Source: Burkholderiaceae bacterium (GTDB lineage: Bacteria > Pseudomonadota > Gammaproteobacteria > Burkholderiales > Burkholderiaceae). From it: DNA of 64,000 bases. The position numbers were made by a program, and so were the translations under genes. The notes beneath the pieces are model-generated. The model saw only the letters and a list, made by a program, of their open reading frames with translations. It did not search any database and was not told where the DNA came from. Below are positions 55,346 to 64,000 of this stretch, in pieces (the first letter of the stretch is position 1; every line of letters starts with the position of its first letter). The DNA is taken from NCBI GenBank assembly GCA_947448415.1, contig CANFMT010000005.1:1-64000 (forward strand), written 5' to 3'.

Positions 55346-56272
55346 TTATTTAGACTTTTTTACCGATAAAGAAATAGGCTGAGCAGCACTATTCAGTTCT
55401 TTCAAAATCTTAGCTAAATACTGACCATAACTATTTTTCCTTAACTGCGTTGCCACTCTTTGAACTTCATCAGCACCAATCCAACCCTGACGGTAAGCAA
55501 TCTCTTCCGGGCATGCTACCATCAAGCCCTGACGCTTTTGTAGGGTGGCAATAAAGCCAGCAGCATCCAATAGCGAATCGTGCGTGCCAGTATCTAGCCA
55601 GGCAAACCCACGACCCATGATTTCTACACTAAGCTCATTCTTATCCAAGTACACACGATTGACATCAGTAATTTCAAGCTCGCCACGAGCGCTTGGTTTA
55701 ATGGATGCAGCGATATCGCAAACTTGGTTGTCATAGAAATATAGTCCAGTGACAGCGTAATTACTTCTTGGACTAATTGGCTTCTCTTCAATAGAGAGCG
55801 CTTTGTAATCTTTATCAAACTCCACTACACCATAACGCTCAGGATCATTTACATGATAAGCAAACACTGTGGCACCAGAGGCTCTATTGTTGGCACTATC
55901 TAATTGATCTACTAATTCATGGCCATAAAAAATATTGTCGCCCAGCACTAATGCACTGGGATCATTTCCAATAAAGTGTTTACCCAAGGTAAATGCCTGA
56001 GCCAAACCGTCAGGCGATGGCTGCACACAGTATTCAATATTTAAACCCCATTGAGATCCGTCACCGAGTAATTCAGAAAAACGTGGGGTGTCGTGTGGTG
56101 TAGAGATTAATAAAATATCTCGAATACCAGCCAGCATTAAAGTACTAAGCGGGTAGTACACCATGGGCTTATCGTATACCGGCATTAATTGCTTAGAGAC
56201 CGCCTGAGTCACTGGGTATAAACGAGTCCCAGACCCACCAGCCAAAATAATGCCTTTACGTTTTAATGTCAT
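55346..56272 (-). CDS. rfbA: Glucose-1-phosphate thymidylyltransferase
   Basis: The 308-residue enzyme begins with [17 protein letters not shown] and has [17 protein letters not shown] and [11 protein letters not shown]. It makes dTDP-glucose, the entry point of dTDP-L-rhamnose synthesis. It lies 23 bases past rfbD. Confidence 0.96.
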   Translation of the reverse strand: MTLKRKGIILAGGSGTRLYPVTQAVSKQLMPVYDKPMVYYPLSTLMLAGIRDILLISTPHDTPRFSELLGDGSQWGLNIEYCVQPSPDGLAQAFTLGKHFIGNDPSALVLGDNIFYGHELVDQLDSANNRASGATVFAYHVNDPERYGVVEFDKDYKALSIEEKPISPRSNYAVTGLYFYDNQVCDIAASIKPSARGELEITDVNRVYLDKNELSVEIMGRGFAWLDTGTHDSLLDAAGFIATLQKRQGLMVACPEEIAYRQGWIGADEVQRVATQLRKNSYGQYLAKILKELNSAAQPISLSVKKSK

Positions 56273-56295
56273 ACCGCCTTCATTTCTCGATATCT

Positions 56296-57255
56296 CTAAG
56301 CCAGCCCAGCTGCAGCAAGTTTTTGCACATATTCACGAACCATGATTTCCCAATGTGGAAACCCCTGACCCTTCACGAGATCATTATAAGAGTTAGAGGC
56401 GGCTAAAACGGATTGAAGCTTATCGGTAGACATTCTTGAATTCATAGGTCTTGGGGCTGAAACTGGGTATTCCACAGCCTGAATAGCCTTAATAGCATCA
56501 GGATGCGCTTTTAATCCCATCCCCATCTCAAGTGCTACCCTCGCAGCGCAGATAGCCAAACCATGCCAAGTCGTCTCACCATCAGGCACGGCATGATAAG
56601 TGCCTGATGGAAAAGCGTTTAACTCCCCTTGAGGATTTAATGCTAGATGAAGACTGACTTTTGCAAGCCAATCAGCACTGGTTGGAACACCATATTGATC
56701 GGCAATGATTTTGAGCTCTTCTCGCTCTTTTGCCAAACGCAAAATCGTACGAATGAAATTACCTCCATCGCCATAAACCCAGCTCGTGCGAAAAATTGCA
56801 TATTGACCAGCTATAGAATTTACAAAAACTCGCGCGACCGCATCCTCACCAGCTGCCTTACTTTTTCCATACACACTCAGTGGATTACGTACATCATCCT
56901 CAAGATAAAAACCATACTTCTCACCATCAAATACGTAATCAGTGGAGTAATGTAGAAAAGTAGCGCCATGTTTTGCAGTATATTGCGCCATAATCTCTGG
57001 AGCCCTTGCATTAACTGCAAACGCCAAATCGGCTTCTGTCTCAGCCTTATCAACTGCCGTATAGGCAGACGCATTAATAATGAGATCAGCATTTGACTGA
57101 TCTAAAAATTCTGTTAATGCAGCGCTATTTGCTAAATCACATTGTCCGCGACCAACATATTGAACTTCAACCTTTTGCAAAAAAGTTAATGAATCGAAAA
57201 GGCCCTTAAAAGCCTTTCCTAATTGTCCATCTTTACCAAAAACGAGGATTTGCAT
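56296..57255 (-). CDS. rfbD: dTDP-4-dehydrorhamnose reductase
   Basis: A 319-residue SDR beginning [16 protein letters not shown], with [13 protein letters not shown] and the catalytic [11 protein letters not shown]. It reduces the 4-keto sugar to dTDP-L-rhamnose. It is 28 bases from rfbB and follows the order rfbB-rfbD-rfbA-rfbC. Confidence 0.95.
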   Translation of the reverse strand: MQILVFGKDGQLGKAFKGLFDSLTFLQKVEVQYVGRGQCDLANSAALTEFLDQSNADLIINASAYTAVDKAETEADLAFAVNARAPEIMAQYTAKHGATFLHYSTDYVFDGEKYGFYLEDDVRNPLSVYGKSKAAGEDAVARVFVNSIAGQYAIFRTSWVYGDGGNFIRTILRLAKEREELKIIADQYGVPTSADWLAKVSLHLALNPQGELNAFPSGTYHAVPDGETTWHGLAICAARVALEMGMGLKAHPDAIKAIQAVEYPVSAPRPMNSRMSTDKLQSVLAASNSYNDLVKGQGFPHWEIMVREYVQKLAAAGLA

Positions 57256-57283
57256 TCGTTATTCTTGTTCTTATGTGGCTAAA

Positions 57284-58342
57284 TTAACTGTACTGCTTTT
57301 GAACCCAATCACGATACGAGCCGCTCACTACTCCTTCAATCCATACGGGATTATCCAAATACCACTGAACTGTTTTGCGAATGCCAGTATCAAAGGTTTC
57401 AGCAGGTCGCCATCCTAGCTCACGCTCTACTTTACTTGCATCAATAGCATAACGTCGGTCATGGCCCGGGCGATCTTTTACGAAAGTAATTTGCTCAGCA
57501 TAGGTCTTACTGTCATGGCGAGGCTTTAACTCATCCAGAATGTGGCAGATAGTTTTGACAACATCAATATTAGCTTTTTCATTCCAGCCACCGATGTTAT
57601 AGGTCTCACCTAATTTTCCTTTTGATAATACTTCACGAATAGCTGAGCAATGGTCACCCACATAAAGCCAGTCCCGCACTTGTTGGCCATCGCCATAAAT
57701 TGGTAGCGGCTTTCCATTAAGCGCATTTAATATAACTAAGGGAATTAATTTCTCTGGAAAGTGATATGGGCCATAGTTATTTGAGCAATTGGTTGTCACA
57801 ACTGGAAAACCATAAGTATGAAACCAGGCACGAACTAGATGATCAGAGGCTGCTTTGGATGCTGAGTAAGGACTATTAGGCTCATAAGGATTAGCCTCTG
57901 TAAATGCAGGATCTGATGCCGACAGGGATCCATATACCTCATCAGTAGATACATGATGAAAGCGGAAATCCTCTTTAGTGACGCCCTGAAGCGTATTCCA
58001 ATATTCTCGAGCGCACTCTAGCAAATTAAAGGTGCCCACAATATTAGTTTGCACAAACTCTGCAGGGCCGTGAATAGATCGATCCACGTGGCTTTCAGCC
58101 GCAAAGTTCACAATGGCACGCGGTTGATGCTCTTTTAAAAGCTTAGCAACTAGCTCTTTATCAGCAATATCGCCATGAACGAATATATGTCGCGAATCTT
58201 TTTGTAGGGTACTTAGTGTTGCCAAATTGCCGGCATAGGTTAATTTATCTAAATTAACGATCCCTTGAGCATCAGCATCAGCTAGCCAATCTAAAACAAA
58301 ATTACCACCAATAAATCCAGCGCCACCCGTTACTAAAATCAT
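57284..58342 (-). CDS. rfbB: dTDP-glucose 4,6-dehydratase
   Basis: The 352-residue SDR has [13 protein letters not shown] at 4-16, [11 protein letters not shown], and the catalytic Tyr and Lys in [14 protein letters not shown]. It forms dTDP-4-keto-6-deoxyglucose. It is the first gene of the rhamnose operon. The upstream gene ends 43 bases away. Confidence 0.96.
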   Translation of the reverse strand: MILVTGGAGFIGGNFVLDWLADADAQGIVNLDKLTYAGNLATLSTLQKDSRHIFVHGDIADKELVAKLLKEHQPRAIVNFAAESHVDRSIHGPAEFVQTNIVGTFNLLECAREYWNTLQGVTKEDFRFHHVSTDEVYGSLSASDPAFTEANPYEPNSPYSASKAASDHLVRAWFHTYGFPVVTTNCSNNYGPYHFPEKLIPLVILNALNGKPLPIYGDGQQVRDWLYVGDHCSAIREVLSKGKLGETYNIGGWNEKANIDVVKTICHILDELKPRHDSKTYAEQITFVKDRPGHDRRYAIDASKVERELGWRPAETFDTGIRKTVQWYLDNPVWIEGVVSGSYRDWVQKQYS

Positions 58343-58385
58343 TTGAACCTCATTTTTTTAATTAACTAGATGCTAACCCAGTAAA

Positions 58386-59381
58386 TTACCTTTGACTATT
58401 AATACGATTTACTGCTCGCTCAGCCGCCAACTGATTACATTTCTCAATTCGCCTCATTCTTCTAACAAAAGATGAGTTCTCTGATCCATCACCAAAAATT
58501 CTCGCATGGATCTCTTCGAAGTTATTTTGCACTTCAGAGATCAAGCTCGGCAATTCAGATAAAGATCCCCAGATAACGAACTTGGAATACGCCGTCTTTT
58601 CAACATAGGGCGCTGACTCACAAACAACAATCGCACCGCTTCGCAATGCCGGCAATACACGAAGCTCTTCAAGTGTTTCGTGGCCATCGGTTTGGCGAAT
58701 ATTGATTACTATTTTTACTTTACGATAAATATTCTCTACCCCGAAATACACCCCACGAATATTTTCAGAAGAAATTGAATGTCGCCTCAAATCATCCAAA
58801 AATAATTTTCTCCTAGAAATGTTTGGATTGCCAAATAGTGTTATTACCCCATTACGACCCTTGCTACTAGTATGCAGCGGATATAAGGCAGGTCTAATAC
58901 AAAAAGTCTTTTTTAAATAGTCTTTTAAAATTGGTGAGGACTGAATATTCAATAAATTAATTCTGCTGTAATCAAAAACAACATCTGCAGAACTAAGCTT
59001 ATCTAGTTCTGCAATTCTGATTAAATACTTTTGTGTACTGCCAGGCACGGGCAGTACCCCCTGAATTCCCGATGAAGAGGTCTCGCTTCCCGGTCTAAAT
59101 AGGGTGTGTTCTATTTGCAAGTAAATACTGATAGACGAACACATGATCTTCAGAGGGCTAAGACCAGGGCATTCATAAAATACTATTCCGACCTTTTTAA
59201 TACTACCTAGATTTTGAAAGAGAAAACTCAGCACATAGTTGAAGTAGTCATGAATCACAATCTCCGGATTGCTACGATAAATCAAAATCACCTTATTAAT
59301 TAGGCGAGTTTGATACTTTTTAGTTGAGAATGGATTTCTCAGTCTGACAATAAAAGTGATGATTAAAAAAAGAAGTGGCAT
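58386..59381 (-). CDS. Putative glycosyltransferase, unassigned family
   Basis: A 331-residue protein with an N-terminal hydrophobic segment (about residues 1-12) and a likely GT-B-like C-terminal half. The region KIVINIRQTDGHETLEELRVLPALRSGAIVVCE resembles the nucleotide-sugar side of glycosyltransferases that recognise a chain of E-rich residues before a gain of CE. I could not name a family. It lies downstream of a GT2 gene on the same strand and upstream of rfbB, so a role in the same glycan is likely. Confidence 0.55.
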   Translation of the reverse strand: MPLLFLIITFIVRLRNPFSTKKYQTRLINKVILIYRSNPEIVIHDYFNYVLSFLFQNLGSIKKVGIVFYECPGLSPLKIMCSSISIYLQIEHTLFRPGSETSSSGIQGVLPVPGSTQKYLIRIAELDKLSSADVVFDYSRINLLNIQSSPILKDYLKKTFCIRPALYPLHTSSKGRNGVITLFGNPNISRRKLFLDDLRRHSISSENIRGVYFGVENIYRKVKIVINIRQTDGHETLEELRVLPALRSGAIVVCESAPYVEKTAYSKFVIWGSLSELPSLISEVQNNFEEIHARIFGDGSENSSFVRRMRRIEKCNQLAAERAVNRINSQR

Positions 59382-59399
59382 CTCTAATATATCGACGCT

Positions 59400-60167
59400 T
59401 TAGATATTTTTTTTATTTTCAAGATAAAAGAGTTCGTAGGGATACTGCTTCTCATCCTCGAGTACTTGGTTTACTTTTTTATCAAACATTCCTCGATAGC
59501 CGCGTAATATGGTCGACTTATATTTCTGGTTTTGAATAAAGTCACGATTGAACTTAGAGGCAGTTCGTATTCCCTTGGTATAGCCCTCGTCAGCTAAATC
59601 CGATTGAACGTTATCGATCAAACCCATATCTGAACTTGGAATTTCTTTTTTATATTTTTTATAGAAACGCCAGTAAAAGTCTCCATCCTCCTCACCAAGA
59701 CCCAGCAGACGCTCGTCAAAAAATCCCACCTCAATCAATTCGCGCTTATCTAAAACAAAGTGCGAAAAGCTTCCATTGACCTTGAAAGTTCCTGAATTGG
59801 CAGACATCGCTGCTTCTAGATGATCAAAAAAACATATTCCATTTTCAGATTTCAGCTCAAGATCATCGTTCAGAATCAAAGCACGACCATGGCTTGCTGT
59901 CAGAGCACCACGATTCCACATCTTAGCTAGCGACTGAAAGCTTGGGAATAGAGTTGGAAATACGTTTGGAAACCGAGAAACATATGACAAGATATTTGAG
60001 CGATAGGTCTCATCAAAAGTACCCTTGGCAGGGCCATTCACCACAATGATTACCTCAATCCCTGGACGTTGAGACTTGATTTGGGCAAGCAATGGGACCA
60101 AAAAGGCATCGAAGCGCTTATCAAAGGTGGTAATAACCACTGAATATGGGGCTGAAAGCTCAGGCAT
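59400..60167 (-). CDS. Glycosyltransferase family 2-like protein
   Basis: A 255-residue protein with N-terminal YSVVITTFDKRFDAFL, a metal-binding LNDDLELKSENG segment near residue 100, and GFFDERLLGLGEEDGDFYWR, as in GT2 enzymes. It begins only 21 bases from the divergent GT10 gene. Donor and acceptor are unknown. Confidence 0.8.
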   Translation of the reverse strand: MPELSAPYSVVITTFDKRFDAFLVPLLAQIKSQRPGIEVIIVVNGPAKGTFDETYRSNILSYVSRFPNVFPTLFPSFQSLAKMWNRGALTASHGRALILNDDLELKSENGICFFDHLEAAMSANSGTFKVNGSFSHFVLDKRELIEVGFFDERLLGLGEEDGDFYWRFYKKYKKEIPSSDMGLIDNVQSDLADEGYTKGIRTASKFNRDFIQNQKYKSTILRGYRGMFDKKVNQVLEDEKQYPYELFYLENKKNI

Positions 60168-60188
60168 AAAATAAATTAGTATTAAGGA

Positions 60189-61133
60189 ATGAGAAGCCTA
60201 CGAATTTCTACTGCCGGTTGCCCTAGCGATTATTCACATGGCCTGTTGCCGATTATCGCTCAAAGCCTTGGCTATAAGCTCAATTGGGTCAAGCCGAACG
60301 AGTCAGATCTACTCATTTTGGGGCCTTTTTTAAAGCAGGATGACAAAAAAATGAGGTGGTGCCCAAAACCACTCAGATCATCAGTTAAAGTCGCCCTTGA
60401 TTTATTGCCATCAAGATCTCATGCCCCACTAAGGGTTTTCCATAGCGCAGAGAATCTGCGTCATGACATATTCCCCGCTGACTACAGTATTTCTTATGAT
60501 TTAAATATTCACTCGCCAGCGCATTTTCGATTGCCTTACTGGATGGAGGTAATCGATTGGTCACATGAAGGCATCGTTGGAAATCAAAATCCACGCTACG
60601 GTCAACTCTTGCAGTTAGAACGTCTTATGCAACCGCTCGGAAATCGCTTCCTAGATAAACCCAAAGCTGCAGCATTCTTAAGCTCTCACATTCGCGAACC
60701 AAGAAAAACATTATTTGAGGCTGTACACAAAGTAATGCCAACAAATGGTTTTGGCGCTCACTTCAATAAAAATATTAAAGACCATCACCATAGTGGCTTT
60801 CTCAAATATGAACTGCTAAAAGATTTTGGATTTAACCTTTGCCCAGAAAATGGTATGTACCCTGGCTACTACACAGAAAAAATTCCAGAAGCATTCTTTG
60901 CGGATTGTCTACCTATCACTTGGACCGATGAGAATGTCAAAGTTGACTTTAATCCAGATGCATTCATTAACCTTGCGCCAATGAGTTGGTGTGGCTACTC
61001 TCCACTCTATGAATTTCTTAGCTCGCCCAAAGCATTGCAGGGATATGCTTCTCAAGCTTTAATTTTAAAGGCCCCCAGCATTCTTCCATTCAGAGACTTT
61101 GTGAAACGTATCCTAGAAGATGCTAGCTCCTAA
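60189..61133 (+). CDS. Glycosyltransferase family 10 (alpha-1,3/1,4-fucosyltransferase type)
   Basis: A 314-residue protein whose C-terminal half has the GT10 pattern: LKDFGFNLCPENGMYPGYYTEKIPEAFFADCLPITW followed by NPDAFINL. Known GT10 enzymes add alpha-1,3 or alpha-1,4 fucose to GlcNAc or glucose. GDP-fucose can be supplied by the distant manC-gmd-fcl genes. AAGGA directly abuts the ATG. It is followed after three bases by another glycosyltransferase gene. Confidence 0.85.
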   Translation: MRSLRISTAGCPSDYSHGLLPIIAQSLGYKLNWVKPNESDLLILGPFLKQDDKKMRWCPKPLRSSVKVALDLLPSRSHAPLRVFHSAENLRHDIFPADYSISYDLNIHSPAHFRLPYWMEVIDWSHEGIVGNQNPRYGQLLQLERLMQPLGNRFLDKPKAAAFLSSHIREPRKTLFEAVHKVMPTNGFGAHFNKNIKDHHHSGFLKYELLKDFGFNLCPENGMYPGYYTEKIPEAFFADCLPITWTDENVKVDFNPDAFINLAPMSWCGYSPLYEFLSSPKALQGYASQALILKAPSILPFRDFVKRILEDASS

Positions 61134-61136
61134 GCG

Positions 61137-62195
61137 ATGAAGATTGGCTTTCATACTAATGGCTTGTCCCTTCGCGGCACGGAAATCGCCCTCTATGATT
61201 ACGCCCATCACAATCAAACACTTCTTGGTAATGAATCAGTTGTGTTCTATCGAAAAAATAATGCTGTTGATAAAAATGTATTAGAAAAATTCTCCAAACA
61301 ATTTAAGTTATGCCCGTATGACGGTCAACGAGAACTTAATCACCTCATAGAACAAGAGCATATAGACCTTACTTACTTTATCAAATCTGGTGAACGTGAT
61401 GATGCTATCTGTGAAAGCTCACCTGCACTGATTCATGCAGTCTTTCCAACTAAACCAGAAGAATTTCATGGGGATAAATATGCATTTGTCTCCCAATGGC
61501 TTTCTAAGGAATACTCGAATAATCAAATTCCTTTTGTACCCCATATGATTGAATTACCTGCACAGGATGGCAATCTTCGAGGTGAATTAAATATTCCCGA
61601 AAGCGCTACAGTTCTTGGCTGGTATGGGGGTTCAGATAGTTTTAATCTTGATTTCGTGAAAAAAGAGGTGATCGCAGCAGTAGAAAAACGAACTGATCTC
61701 TACTTTGTTTTTATGAATATGGAGCCGTTTGCCAAGCACGAAAGATTACTATTCCTGCCCGGTAACTCTGATATGACTTATAAAGTGAAATTCATCAATA
61801 CTTGCGACGGCATGCTACATGCACGCGGAATAGGCGAAAGTTTTGGCCTAGCCTGTGGTGAATTTTCCATCAAGGGGAAGCCAGTAATAACCTATGCAAT
61901 GTCGCCACAACGTAGTCATATCGAAATATTAGGCGATAAAGCCATTCTCTATAAAGGCAAAAAAGACTTAGCTGAAATCTTTCAAAACTTTAGTTGTAAT
62001 GTACAAAAACAGAAAGATTGGGATGCTTACTCACGCAATTTTTGCGCCAAAGAAGTAATGCGAAAATTCGAAGATGTTTTTATCCGCGGTAAGGAACTCA
62101 AAGATCTAAAGATATCCTCAATCGACAAAGCGGTGATTCAGAAATACCGCTTCGAACGCAAACTGCGCAACCTTCAAAAAAAGCTATACCTCTAG
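61137..62195 (+). CDS. Glycosyltransferase, GT-B type (family 4-like)
   Basis: A 352-residue protein beginning MKIGFHTNGLSLRGTEIALYDYA, like GT4 acceptor-side starts. Its C-terminal donor site is ARGIGESFGLACGEFSIKGKPVITY. It is co-directional with the GT10 gene, three bases after its stop. The sugar is unknown. The tail after residue 320 is Lys/Arg-rich and may contact the membrane. Confidence 0.8.
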   Translation: MKIGFHTNGLSLRGTEIALYDYAHHNQTLLGNESVVFYRKNNAVDKNVLEKFSKQFKLCPYDGQRELNHLIEQEHIDLTYFIKSGERDDAICESSPALIHAVFPTKPEEFHGDKYAFVSQWLSKEYSNNQIPFVPHMIELPAQDGNLRGELNIPESATVLGWYGGSDSFNLDFVKKEVIAAVEKRTDLYFVFMNMEPFAKHERLLFLPGNSDMTYKVKFINTCDGMLHARGIGESFGLACGEFSIKGKPVITYAMSPQRSHIEILGDKAILYKGKKDLAEIFQNFSCNVQKQKDWDAYSRNFCAKEVMRKFEDVFIRGKELKDLKISSIDKAVIQKYRFERKLRNLQKKLYL

Positions 62196-62205
62196 TAATT
62201 ACCAT

Positions 62206-62934
62206 TTATCTAGGAAACCAAGGATTCTTAGAAAACCAACGGTCAAAAGTACGCAATAATGACCGCTTATGTTTAGCCCAGCCTTTGATCGGTAGCCTTC
62301 CAGGTCTATCGGCAATTGTGGTTTGCACACCAGTGATATCAACGGGGTAGGGACTAATTGCCAAGAACTCTAATTGATGCTTCTGATGGTGCTCCAAGAA
62401 GTGGTCCAAAGGCTCATAGATTTCACTAGAGGTATCTATTAATACCTGTGCAGCGCTAGGGTTGAGTAAATAAGCTGTTGCACCAACCGCATCAGCCTTA
62501 TTCCTCACTAAAGTGACGCCATCTAGACTATCTATTTCCTGAATTTTCTCCTGAGGCACATTACTTAAGCCTTGCAGTCTTACTGCTCTCCAGTTTTCCT
62601 GATTGCCCATTAAAAAGCGTACAACATTCTCAAAGTGAGGCTGTAAACAAAAATCGTCCTCAAAAACAATTGTCGGAACATTTTTATCGACACATGCCTG
62701 CCATGCTTTTTTGTGAGATAAAAAACAGCCTAGTTCATTTGGCGTTAATTCAAAGCCCAATAAATTTTTTACTTTTTCAGGCTTATATTCTTTTGGGATT
62801 TCAGTGAGGGCAGTTCCTCTAATAGCATCTAAAAACTGCCACTTCAAGCCAGTCTTATCTAGTTCAGCCCTGACCTTTTTCTGGCGATCATCAGAACCCG
62901 CTAAAGAAATCACTAGAATCTGAATTGCTGACAT
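62206..62934 (-). CDS. Glycosyltransferase family 25
   Basis: A 242-residue protein with the GT25 landmarks: ILVISLAGSDDRQKKVRAEL at the start, LTPNELGCFLSHKKAWQ, and VFEDDFCLQPHF with the metal-binding EDD. Members add galactose or glucose to LPS cores. Its start overlaps the stop of the upstream gene by one base (TAATG), so they are coupled. Confidence 0.9.
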   Translation of the reverse strand: MSAIQILVISLAGSDDRQKKVRAELDKTGLKWQFLDAIRGTALTEIPKEYKPEKVKNLLGFELTPNELGCFLSHKKAWQACVDKNVPTIVFEDDFCLQPHFENVVRFLMGNQENWRAVRLQGLSNVPQEKIQEIDSLDGVTLVRNKADAVGATAYLLNPSAAQVLIDTSSEIYEPLDHFLEHHQKHQLEFLAISPYPVDITGVQTTIADRPGRLPIKGWAKHKRSLLRTFDRWFSKNPWFPR

Positions 62935-63833
62935 TAGATATAACTTTGTAAAAAACGAAGGGTCTTTTTAACACTTTTTAGCAGGCGAGAAGGTAATGAT
63001 TTTGAGCTTGCGCCCAAAGAAAGATTGGATTCCCAGTTAGATTGATATAGAACGCCCAGATAATTCAATTTAAGCTTATCTTCAGTTTCGCCTAGCCGCT
63101 TCATAATGAAATATTGCCAATCATAGTGATAGACCCTAAATAAAGGCTCAATGGCAAGCAATGGAATGGCATGATATTTCAACAGTGCCTCACCATATAT
63201 TAGGGTTTCGGGATAATCTGGGGTCACCATATCCCACAGACTAATCCCGTTAGGTACTAAGTATTCGCGATCAAGCGACTCCCATACTTTTGCTGACCAT
63301 ATAAAAGGGGCCGGCGCGCAATAGAATTCAGGGCCCGACCTTTCAAATAAAGTTTGCACTCTTTTTGCTTCAGCTCGTAAATTAGCTGCTGCCTTTGCTT
63401 CTCCGCGATTATTTGCCAATTGAAAATACTCTTTATTTTGATGGAGCACCGTAAAAGGTGTGCCATCCTTAGCAATGAAATCTGACTTTTGGAATGGTCG
63501 AATAAAAACACAATCAGAATCTAGACACAAATAATTTTGAGTCAACCCTAATCGCCAAAATTCAGACTTAATAATTGCCTGCGATAAACCACCCGACATA
63601 GCCTCGTACTTTTGTATTGAGGCCCTTGGATTAGAGGCCACAATATCTTCATCGGCCACCCATATATATCCATCTTCACCAACAATTTCAGACAAAATAT
63701 CTCGATCAGATTTTGGTGTGGATATATAGAACGGCATCCTATCTACATTAAATTTCTCAATCGAAGATAGCAATCTTTTCAGACGCAAAAAATCATTGCG
63801 ATAGGACTTGCAGTAGAGAACAAAATCTTTCAA
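62934..63833 (-). CDS. DUF6492-like protein, probably a glycosyltransferase
   Basis: A 299-residue protein beginning MKDFVLYCKSYRNDFLRLKRL. It has a possible DxD-type motif in CLDSDCVFIRPF and QAIIKSEFWRLGL, as in DUF6492 proteins related to GT-A folds. It is the upstream partner of the GT25 gene. I assign the family with moderate confidence and infer sugar transfer from the motif and location. Confidence 0.7.
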   Translation of the reverse strand: MKDFVLYCKSYRNDFLRLKRLLSSIEKFNVDRMPFYISTPKSDRDILSEIVGEDGYIWVADEDIVASNPRASIQKYEAMSGGLSQAIIKSEFWRLGLTQNYLCLDSDCVFIRPFQKSDFIAKDGTPFTVLHQNKEYFQLANNRGEAKAAANLRAEAKRVQTLFERSGPEFYCAPAPFIWSAKVWESLDREYLVPNGISLWDMVTPDYPETLIYGEALLKYHAIPLLAIEPLFRVYHYDWQYFIMKRLGETEDKLKLNYLGVLYQSNWESNLSLGASSKSLPSRLLKSVKKTLRFLQSYI

Positions 63834-63854
63834 TGGGCTACCTATTATTTGCTT

Positions 63855-64000
63855 TCATTTGCTTTTAATTGTAGACAGAATCTGTGCAACGGCTTGATTA
63901 ACACCTAATGGTTGCCATTTTGGCTCAATCAAATTATGTCCCTTCCAATCCAACCAAATTCTTTCAATTGCCATATTAATACCAGCACTATCACCGTTGT
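63855..64000 (-). CDS. Unidentified protein, C-terminal end only
   Basis: A reading frame enters from the right edge of the window and stops at TGA (63855-63857). Only 47 residues are visible, including IERIWLDWKGHNLIEPKW and a terminal TIKSK. It lies 21 bases ahead of the DUF6492-like gene on the same strand, so it probably belongs to the same glycosyltransferase run. The family cannot be told from this fragment. Confidence 0.55.
   Translation of the reverse strand, partial: NGDSAGINMAIERIWLDWKGHNLIEPKWQPLGVNQAVAQILSTIKSK

Overview
The window looks like chromosome from a low-GC betaproteobacterium of the order Burkholderiales, most like Polynucleobacter. This is inferred from gene content and order: glyA-nrdR, tolQRAB-pal-cpoB, ribD/ribE, ribBA-ribH-nusB, a high-potential iron-sulfur protein (HiPIP), a short RibBA with a degenerate RibA half, and base composition leaning to A+T. 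No database search was possible.

Layout. Positions 1-20510 are a surface-polysaccharide island, almost all on the minus strand. It holds an ABC export module (FkbM methyltransferase, sulfotransferase, Wzt, Wzm), an acyltransferase, a cassette expected to make and load a 6-deoxy-HexNAc sugar (dehydratase, monotopic sugar-phosphate transferase, reductase, GT2), a lone plus-strand GMC oxidoreductase, a GT2, a GT11 fucosyltransferase, a DUF268 protein, a Wzx flippase, a Wzy/WaaL-type protein and the GDP-L-fucose genes fcl, gmd and manC. Positions 20511-26228 hold a small unrecognised ORF, a decayed HPP-family gene, HiPIP, a lipoprotein, folE, a MAPEG protein, plsY, xerD, a BrnTA toxin-antitoxin pair and yajQ.

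Positions 26330-48765 are conserved core: murB, xseA, exbBD-lpxK-Trm112-kdsB-adk, galE, nrdR, glyA, tolQRAB-pal-cpoB, queC, ribE, ribD, four minor type IV pilin genes, ribBA-ribH-nusB and a semialdehyde dehydrogenase. Positions 48795-64000 return to envelope sugars: trmB, UDP-xylose synthase, DUF2721, uppP, a TolC-family protein, waaC, the complete dTDP-rhamnose set rfbBDAC, and a terminal block of glycosyltransferases including a GT10 fucosyltransferase.

How they work together. The island and the terminal block supply GDP-fucose, dTDP-rhamnose, UDP-xylose and probably a UDP-6-deoxy-HexNAc, with transferases and two export routes (Wzx/Wzy and Wzm/Wzt). UppP recycles the lipid carrier. LpxK, KdsB and WaaC build lipid A and inner core, and Tol-Pal maintains the outer membrane.

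The two most unusual signals are both potential expression switches in the polysaccharide island. One is a run of ten C between the -35-like and -10 elements of the only evident promoter of wzm-wzt. The other is a perfect 22-bp inverted repeat inside the DUF268 gene; inversion of its spacer would truncate the protein. No tRNA, rRNA, CRISPR array or insertion sequence was recognised.
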